A stretch of DNA of 11,508 bases from Candidatus Altarchaeota archaeon (lineage in GTDB: Archaea; Altiarchaeota; Altiarchaeia; IMC4; QMZM01), in NCBI GenBank assembly GCA_015523055.1, contig WALD01000054.1:1-11508 (forward strand). The letters run 5' to 3'. The translations under genes were made by a program, and so were the position numbers. This document shows, piece by piece, positions 1-4,943 of the stretch. The notes below the pieces were generated by a model, which saw only the letters and a program-made list of their open reading frames with translations, was not told where the DNA came from and ran no database searches. Within the stretch, counting starts at the first letter, position 1. Every line of letters starts with the position of its first letter.

Positions 1-2424
1 AGTGCCATGCACGAGGCGATGGAACAGCAATCTCTGGCTCCGGATTTTGAACTAACTCTATCCAATGGTGAGAAGAGAAAGATAGGGGAACTGGTAGATG
101 ACCTGATGGAGAATTCCACAAAGGTGGTGCAGGGTATTAATTGTGAGATTCTTCCTCTGAATGGAGGTTTAAAAATATTGACTACTGATTTTGATAAAAT
201 ATTTGAGGTAGGGGTGGATAGAGTTAGCCGGCATAAGGCTCCAAACCACTTAATAGAAATTTCACTTCAGAATGGACGAACCGTGAGAGTAACCCCCGAA
301 CACCCATGCTGGGTTGCCAGAAATGGAGATATAACCACGATTCCTGCAGAAGAAATAAAAAAAGGAGAATTTTTTCCTGTCCCTGAGGAGTTACCAATCC
401 AGGGTAAGACACAGATTTTTGATTTCAAAAAAACCAAAAGACATCACGCCGGGGAGATCAAAATACCAGCTCATAATTCGCCCGAATTCTGCAGGTTTCT
501 TGGTTATCACCTCGCTGATGGAAGCCCTGAGTTAATCCATGGAGTAAAGAATGGGATTAATTTCTATAACCCCAATTCTGTGTTGATAGAAGACTATGTC
601 GCATTAACAAAGACCCTTTTTGGCGTTGACCCTCGTGTGCAAAAACATGAAAAGAGAGAAACTGTGCATATCATGTCCCCGCAACTGACAGAATTCCTCC
701 AGTGGATTGATTCATCACTTTTGATGGATGGAAAGAGAAAGAGAATCCCACCAGCGATAATGAAATGTAAAAAAAATGATATCTCACACCTATTGAGGGC
801 ATTATTTGGGGGGAGTGGTGGTGTCTTATTGGCCACAGGAAATAGGGTACGGGTTGGACTGATGACAGAGAACCGAGAGATGGCAGAACAGGTTCAGGAA
901 TTATTGTGTAGGTTTGGCATCCTTTCAACAATTTTTGAAGAATCCAAAAAAACCTATCGTGTAGATATAACCGGCCAGGACAATCTGAATGTCTTTTATC
1001 AGGAAATTGGCTTTCTTTCACTGGAGAAGCAGGAGAGAATAAGAAATTACCTGAAGACAGGAAAAATACTCAGGAAACAGGACAGTATAGTCCCAAATGT
1101 TGGAGGCAGAGTCCTGGATATACTATCATCCCTTAGAATAAGCCTAAAAAAGGCAACTGGATACCCTTACGAAAGAATAACAAAAAATATGCAGAAAAAG
1201 AACCTCAGGAGATATGTACGGCTCTTTGAATCCAGATTGGTAGAGATAGAGCAAACACTTGAGGGCATAAAAGAGGCACGCGAACAGGATGAATTAATAA
1301 GGATCAGGCAGAATTTTAGAATTCCAAAAACAGAAATTGCAGGAGAGATCGGGATTTCGAGGGAAACAATCAGAAGATGGGAGAATTCCCGGATGAAATC
1401 TATAGAGAGATATCGCTACGCTCTGATTACCCTGCTAACCGGGATGCTGAGGACCAGAGAATCTATAAACCATCTCCACAGGCTGGCATTTGGTAAGGTT
1501 TCGTGGTGCAGGGTAAAGGCGGTGAGGAGGATTAAGAATAAAGATACAAAATGGGTATATGACGTTACCATAGAACCTACCCATACCCTCATTTCCAATA
1601 ATATGGTTCTTCATAATACTGTCTCAGTAGCGAAGGCAGGAATGGTAACAAGATTCCTTGCAAACACAGCAGTCCTTGCAGCATCAAATCCAAAATTCAG
1701 CAGGTTCGACAACTACAAACCGCTGGGAGAGCAGTTTGACATACCCCCAACTCTGTTGAGCAGGTTTGACCTTATCTTCCCAATCAGGGACATACTTGAC
1801 AGGGAGAAGGATGCAGAGATAGCAAATCACATGCTCAAGATGCACAAGACGCAGAAGGAAGCCGAAGAAATCAAACCAGCAATTAACGCAGAGTTACTCA
1901 GGAAATATATAGCATACTCACGAAAGAACATACACCCTGTCATGACAGATGATGCAGCAGAGAAGATAAAGGCATTCTATGTAGATCTAAGGGGTGGAAG
2001 CCAGGAGACGGTGAGAGCAACACCAAGGCAATTGGAGGCACTGGTAAGGCTGGCCGAGGCATCAGCAAGAATAAGACTGAGCGACACCGTAACCGTTACC
2101 GATGCCGATAGAGCAATAAGACTCACAAATTTTGTGTTAAGGGAGGTTGCCTATGATGCTTCGACAGGAGAAATAGACATTGACAGAATTGGTGCTGAAT
2201 ACCCAAAGTCGGACAGGGACAAGATAAAGCTAATGGAGGATATTATAACAGGGCTTATTGCTGAAAGTGGAGACGGCTCTGCCCATATGGAGGATATTCT
2301 AAGGGGGGCAGAGGACAAGGGCATAGACAAGTTCAAGGCAGAGAGAATAATGAATGAGTTGAAGAATAAGGGAATAATATACGAACCGAGGCATGATAGA
2401 TTCATGTTCACTGAACAGAGGTAA
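1..2424 (+). CDS. mcm: Replicative DNA helicase MCM, 3' part, interrupted by an in-frame intein
   Basis: This is the C-terminal part of the archaeal MCM hexameric helicase, the ATP-driven motor that unwinds DNA at the fork. The frame is open from base 1 (codons for S-A before the first ATG at 7), so the gene starts upstream and its Walker A and B motifs lie outside the window. The N-extein reads SAMHEAMEQQ, the conserved segment that follows Walker B in MCMs. After the intein the protein resumes with TVSVAKAGM. Visible AAA+ features are sensor 1 (AASNP, near 1678-1692), the arginine finger (LLSRFD, Arg codon 1762-1764) and sensor 2 (TPRQLEALVRLAEASAR, Arg codon 2026-2028). A C-terminal winged-helix-like segment covers about 2220-2424. 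The C-extein is 268 residues, normal for MCM, with no frameshift. It prefers AAG for lysine (16 AAG, 4 AAA by hand count), unlike the intein. Family identity is certain; activity requires intein splicing. Confidence 0.96.
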   Translation, partial: SAMHEAMEQQSLAPDFELTLSNGEKRKIGELVDDLMENSTKVVQGINCEILPLNGGLKILTTDFDKIFEVGVDRVSRHKAPNHLIEISLQNGRTVRVTPEHPCWVARNGDITTIPAEEIKKGEFFPVPEELPIQGKTQIFDFKKTKRHHAGEIKIPAHNSPEFCRFLGYHLADGSPELIHGVKNGINFYNPNSVLIEDYVALTKTLFGVDPRVQKHEKRETVHIMSPQLTEFLQWIDSSLLMDGKRKRIPPAIMKCKKNDISHLLRALFGGSGGVLLATGNRVRVGLMTENREMAEQVQELLCRFGILSTIFEESKKTYRVDITGQDNLNVFYQEIGFLSLEKQERIRNYLKTGKILRKQDSIVPNVGGRVLDILSSLRISLKKATGYPYERITKNMQKKNLRRYVRLFESRLVEIEQTLEGIKEAREQDELIRIRQNFRIPKTEIAGEIGISRETIRRWENSRMKSIERYRYALITLLTGMLRTRESINHLHRLAFGKVSWCRVKAVRRIKNKDTKWVYDVTIEPTHTLISNNMVLHNTVSVAKAGMVTRFLANTAVLAASNPKFSRFDNYKPLGEQFDIPPTLLSRFDLIFPIRDILDREKDAEIANHMLKMHKTQKEAEEIKPAINAELLRKYIAYSRKNIHPVMTDDAAEKIKAFYVDLRGGSQETVRATPRQLEALVRLAEASARIRLSDTVTVTDADRAIRLTNFVLREVAYDASTGEIDIDRIGAEYPKSDRDKIKLMEDIITGLIAESGDGSAHMEDILRGAEDKGIDKFKAERIMNELKNKGIIYEPRHDRFMFTEQR
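31..1617 (+). other. Class 1 intein (529 residues) in MCM, with degenerate LAGLIDADG endonuclease and HTH insert
   Basis: This protein-splicing element lies in frame in mcm. Numbering from the first intein residue, the splicing blocks are complete. Ser1 is the N-terminal nucleophile. T88-x-x-H91 (TPEHP) is block B. Y510-D511 and T517-H518 (VYDV...EPTHT) form block F. The C-terminus is His528-Asn529, followed by Thr as the +1 extein nucleophile. Between the Hint halves sits a LAGLIDADG-type domain. Motif one is FLGYHLADG (156-164) with acidic D163. Motif two is LLRALFGGSGG (254-264), where the position normally held by Asp or Glu is Ser262, so DNA cutting is probably lost. A helix-turn-helix-like segment (about 423-454, IPKTEIAGEIGISRETIRRWE) lies between the endonuclease and the C-terminal splicing part. 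Lysine codons are 24 AAA to 17 AAG, the reverse preference to the host exteins, suggesting a separate origin. I infer that it still splices; loss of homing is an inference from one residue. Confidence 0.95.
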
Positions 2425-2428
2425 AGTG

Positions 2429-2462
2429 CCTATTTTTGCCCACGGATATCGTGTGAAATAGG
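2429..2462. terminator. Nested inverted repeat with T-run just after the mcm stop; possible terminator
   Basis: In the 81-bp spacer between the convergent mcm and glycosyltransferase genes, CCTATTT (2429-2435) pairs with AAATAGG (2456-2462). Inside the loop, CACG (2441-2444) pairs with CGTG (2450-2453) around GATAT. A run of five T (2433-2437) lies 9 bases after the mcm stop, and archaeal RNA polymerase can terminate on T-rich tracts. The structure could serve transcription from either side. No function can be proved from sequence, and the T-run is short for an efficient archaeal terminator. Confidence 0.35.
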
Positions 2463-2484
2463 TCGGGTGATGGGGTTAGACCAA

Positions 2485-2501
2485 AATTCCTGAACGGAAT
2501 T
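2485..2501. repeat. Short inverted repeat AATTCC-N5-GGAATT in the convergent spacer
   Basis: AATTCC (2485-2490) and GGAATT (2496-2501) are perfect 6-bp arms around TGAAC. The repeat ends 5 bp before the stop codon of the minus-strand glycosyltransferase, where a 3'-end hairpin or terminator for that gene could lie. A/T-rich DNA follows on the plus-strand side, but no long T-run appears downstream on the minus strand. The arms resemble the GAATTC-rich context seen throughout the window, so chance is possible. Confidence 0.3.
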
Positions 2502-2505
2502 ATTG

Positions 2506-4197
2506 TTATTTGGCTTTAATGGGGTTCTCGTATACTATATACCCCCCCACACCGCGGGTTGGCCATCTCTGGATTTCTGAGAGCATTTCTTTATCATTTT
2601 CTGAGAGCCATTCAGTTGCCTTGGGAGTTATTACTATAAACCTTGCATTGCCATAGGAAGGGTCAAATTCAAACCTCTCTGGACCGTAGTCGGAAGCCAT
2701 GTATGCGATTCCTCTGCCCTGGGCTGCAATAGATTGCAGGAGAACGGATGCCCTACACCTTATAAAACGCACCATGTGGCTGTCTGTAATGACTATATCA
2801 TCCGGCTCCACTCTTGAATTTATGAATTCTGCAACCCCAATTCTATCCTTTATGTCCTCGGATACGAGACCCTCTCCAAGAATAAAGCTGGACGCATCGT
2901 GGTAAAGAACGAAGGCAAAGGGATAGGAGAGAAGGAGCAGGATTGTTAGACTATGAACATGGAATAATTTCAGGTAATCATGAATTTCCTTCAGGAATAT
3001 AGCCAGACCAATGCACAGGAAAGGCAGAAGGGGGATTATAAGGTGGTCTGTCCTTCCTGTCAGGAAGAATATGTAGATAAAGAGGGGCAGAAAGAATGCA
3101 AGAAGGAATTCTCTTGTGTCCCCTGCCCTGATCATAAACAGACCAAGGATGCCGATAGAGAAGTAATCCACTCCGCCAAAGAGAGCATTGTCGTTGAACG
3201 GAGGTATCAGAGTTATTCCAGGTATGAGGTTGATGAGAATCAGAAGGAGGATTGCATTACTTCTGAGCCTTCTCTTCGCTATGTTTTCCCTCCTGTCCGG
3301 GGGTAGTTTTGATTCACGGGGAAGGATTAGGGACTCGTAGGCAAGATGGGTGTAAAGGTTCTTGAGACGGATTAGAATTCCAATTATTTTTGCCCTCAGA
3401 AGGTAAATCAGGATTGAGGTTAATGAAAGAATTACGACTGATGTGAGGGTTATTCCAAATCTCTTTAGCGTAAATATCGTGTCGTGGACGAATTCCCTGG
3501 GCATGAGAGCGAGCATGACTGCAAAGAAGAGCGCCGGTGGGATTAAAGACAGGAGGATGGCCTTTACTCTTTCCGCTTTGTGGTTTCTGAGGATTATGAA
3601 TATTGAGGGTAACAGCACGAAGCCGGAGAGTTCCGTAATCATCGCCAGCCCTGTAAAAAGGGAACCAGAGTAGAGCCATCTCTCAGCCTTCATGTTAGTC
3701 CAACGGCGTTTCTGGACGTATTTCCGGAAGGAATACATAGTAAGGAGGAACAGGAGGGTAAGCTGGTTGTTTGCAAACGCCGTCCTGTTCCAGTAGATTG
3801 CCACGGGATAGATTGCAAAGAGGAGAGCCGATAGCATAGCCATCATCTCTGCGGAGAATTTCCCTGCTCCCTTATCGGGGAATTCCCTGACGAGAAGGTA
3901 GATAAGAATTGTTGTGAGAATTCCAAGTGTTACAGATAATGTCCTCATCACCCCAATCTCCTCGCCAAAGAGCCGTAGGAGAATCCCCCCCATTATGAAG
4001 AATAAAGGCGGGTGAGGCATGAAGGGATACCTCATAGAGAACCAGAGGGCTCTGCCGTTGATTAGATTCCATGCGATATTCATATTAACTCCCTCGTCCC
4101 AGTACCAGTGGGGGAGCTGCTCAAGGTTGGGCAGGCGGATCGCAAGGGCGATGAACAGGATAATGAAAAGTGATGCGTATCTGAGTGGTTTGTCCAT
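2506..4197 (-). CDS. GT-C family membrane glycosyltransferase (PMT/ArnT-like, GT39-type)
   Basis: This 563-residue polytopic membrane protein has the layout of GT-C transferases, which move a sugar from a polyprenyl-phosphate donor to a protein or lipid on the outer face of the membrane. After a first membrane helix (about 8-21) comes the acidic pair D34-E35 in WYWDEGVN, the position of the catalytic acid in PMT/ArnT enzymes, and then HPPLFF at 62-67, a typical motif of this group. Many hydrophobic helices follow, with a basic loop (PPDRRENIAKRRLRS) in the middle, and a soluble C-terminal domain of about 130 residues begins near 433. The ATG at 4197 is supported by a TATA-like box about 27 bp upstream. 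The gene diverges from a GT2 gene that probably makes the donor lipid, so the two may act in one pathway. The sugar and acceptor cannot be told from sequence, and a role in archaeal N-glycan assembly or surface-protein glycosylation is inference. Confidence 0.85.
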   Translation of the reverse strand: MDKPLRYASLFIILFIALAIRLPNLEQLPHWYWDEGVNMNIAWNLINGRALWFSMRYPFMPHPPLFFIMGGILLRLFGEEIGVMRTLSVTLGILTTILIYLLVREFPDKGAGKFSAEMMAMLSALLFAIYPVAIYWNRTAFANNQLTLLFLLTMYSFRKYVQKRRWTNMKAERWLYSGSLFTGLAMITELSGFVLLPSIFIILRNHKAERVKAILLSLIPPALFFAVMLALMPREFVHDTIFTLKRFGITLTSVVILSLTSILIYLLRAKIIGILIRLKNLYTHLAYESLILPRESKLPPDRRENIAKRRLRSNAILLLILINLIPGITLIPPFNDNALFGGVDYFSIGILGLFMIRAGDTREFLLAFFLPLFIYIFFLTGRTDHLIIPLLPFLCIGLAIFLKEIHDYLKLFHVHSLTILLLLSYPFAFVLYHDASSFILGEGLVSEDIKDRIGVAEFINSRVEPDDIVITDSHMVRFIRCRASVLLQSIAAQGRGIAYMASDYGPERFEFDPSYGNARFIVITPKATEWLSENDKEMLSEIQRWPTRGVGGYIVYENPIKAK

Positions 4198-4198
4198 A

Positions 4199-4208
4199 TT
4201 AGATTATT
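4199..4208 (+). promoter_or_regulatory. TATA-like box for the GT2 / propeller-protein operon
   Basis: TTAGATTATT on the plus strand is centred about 25 bp before the ATG at 4229, the distance expected for an archaeal TATA box driving a leaderless transcript. It starts two bases from the start codon of the divergent glycosyltransferase gene. One G interrupts the A/T run, so it is a moderate match. It mirrors the box at 4220-4229 on the other strand. Confidence 0.45.
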
Positions 4209-4219
4209 CTTCCAAATTC

Positions 4220-4229
4220 TATTATCTAA
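4220..4229 (-). promoter_or_regulatory. TATA-like box for the GT-C glycosyltransferase gene
   Basis: On the minus strand this reads TTAGATAATA, centred about 27 bp before the ATG at 4197, again consistent with leaderless transcription. It overlaps the first base of the GT2 start codon at 4229. With the plus-strand box it forms an imperfect inverted repeat spanning the whole 31-bp divergent spacer. Confidence 0.45.
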
Positions 4230-4942
4230 TGATGATAACCATAGTCATCCCCACCTATAACGAGAAAGAGGATATAGGGAGGTTAATCCGCTCAATATTT
4301 GAAATCTTTGATAGGAATGGAATCTCCGGGAATGTAATCGTGGTGGATGATAATTCTCCGGATGGAACTGCTGGTGTTGTTGAGAGGTTGGAGGAGGAAT
4401 TTCCTGTTACCCTGATCCAGAGGCATGAGAGGGGAGGTATAGGATCTGCCTATATTGATGGTTTTAGAAATGCCCTTGAACAGGGAGCTGATGTTATAAT
4501 GGAGATGGATGCCGATTTTTCCCACGACCCGGGAGAGATTCCGAATTTTATCAGGGCAATAAAGAATTTTGATATTGTTCTGGGATCTCGATATATCGGG
4601 GGTGGCAGAATAGAGAAATGGAATTTTATTAGAAGAATTATGAGCCGTGGTGGAAATCTTGTCGCAAGAAATCTACTTGACCTGGATATCAGGGACATAA
4701 CCACCGGCTACAGGGCATACAGGCGGGGGGTCCTGGAGGGGATAGATATTAACAGCATAAAATCAAGTGGTTATGCATTTCAGGCGGAGATTCTCTTCAG
4801 GGCCGTAAAGGAGGCTTTCAGGATTAAGGAGATACCTGTTACATTCAGGGAAAGGGATCATGGAAACTCCAAGCTCTCAAGGATGGAGATCATTAGATTC
4901 ATATCCTTATGCATTAATCCTGGGAGAGGTGGTTTAAGGTAA
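4229..4942 (+). CDS. Dolichol-phosphate mannosyltransferase-like GT2 glycosyltransferase
   Basis: This soluble GT-A fold enzyme is of the DPM1 type, which transfers mannose (or glucose) from a nucleotide sugar to polyprenyl phosphate at the cytoplasmic membrane face. With the start at 4229 it is 237 residues. Visible motifs are IVIPTYNE (5-12), VVDDNSPDGT (38-47), the metal-binding DAD in MDADFSHDP (93-101), GSRYIGGG (119-126) and GNSKL (212-216). There is no C-terminal membrane segment, so it resembles the shorter DPM1 form that has no membrane helices of its own. The frame is open far upstream, but the conserved N-terminus of the family begins at M-M-I-T-I-V-I-P. Upstream codons would read through the divergent gene, so 4229 (or 4232) is the start. 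The stop is one base before the propeller-protein start, so the two are probably co-transcribed. Family is clear; sugar specificity is not. Confidence 0.9.
   Translation: MMITIVIPTYNEKEDIGRLIRSIFEIFDRNGISGNVIVVDDNSPDGTAGVVERLEEEFPVTLIQRHERGGIGSAYIDGFRNALEQGADVIMEMDADFSHDPGEIPNFIRAIKNFDIVLGSRYIGGGRIEKWNFIRRIMSRGGNLVARNLLDLDIRDITTGYRAYRRGVLEGIDINSIKSSGYAFQAEILFRAVKEAFRIKEIPVTFRERDHGNSKLSRMEIIRFISLCINPGRGGLR
4926..4931 (+). promoter_or_regulatory. Shine-Dalgarno-like GAGGTG before the propeller-protein gene
   Basis: GAGGTG matches the archaeal anti-Shine-Dalgarno sequence and lies 12 bases before the ATG at 4944, inside the end of the GT2 gene. A second, weaker AGGT (4937-4940) sits closer. Spacing is slightly long. 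This is the internal gene of a probable operon, and it is the only start in the window where I see such a site, which fits leaderless first genes and SD-led downstream genes. Confidence 0.45.
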
Positions 4943-4943
4943 G

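Noticed and set aside
2542..2548. Run of seven C near the 3' end of the GT-C gene as a frameshift or assembly error
   Set aside because: The reading frame continues normally through it (RGVGGYIVYEN) to a stop shortly after, so nothing indicates an error or phase variation.
4019..4228. In-frame upstream extension of the GT2 gene (70 extra codons)
   Set aside because: It overlaps the start of the divergent GT-C gene, shows no family similarity, and the conserved GT2 N-terminus begins exactly at the ATG at 4229.
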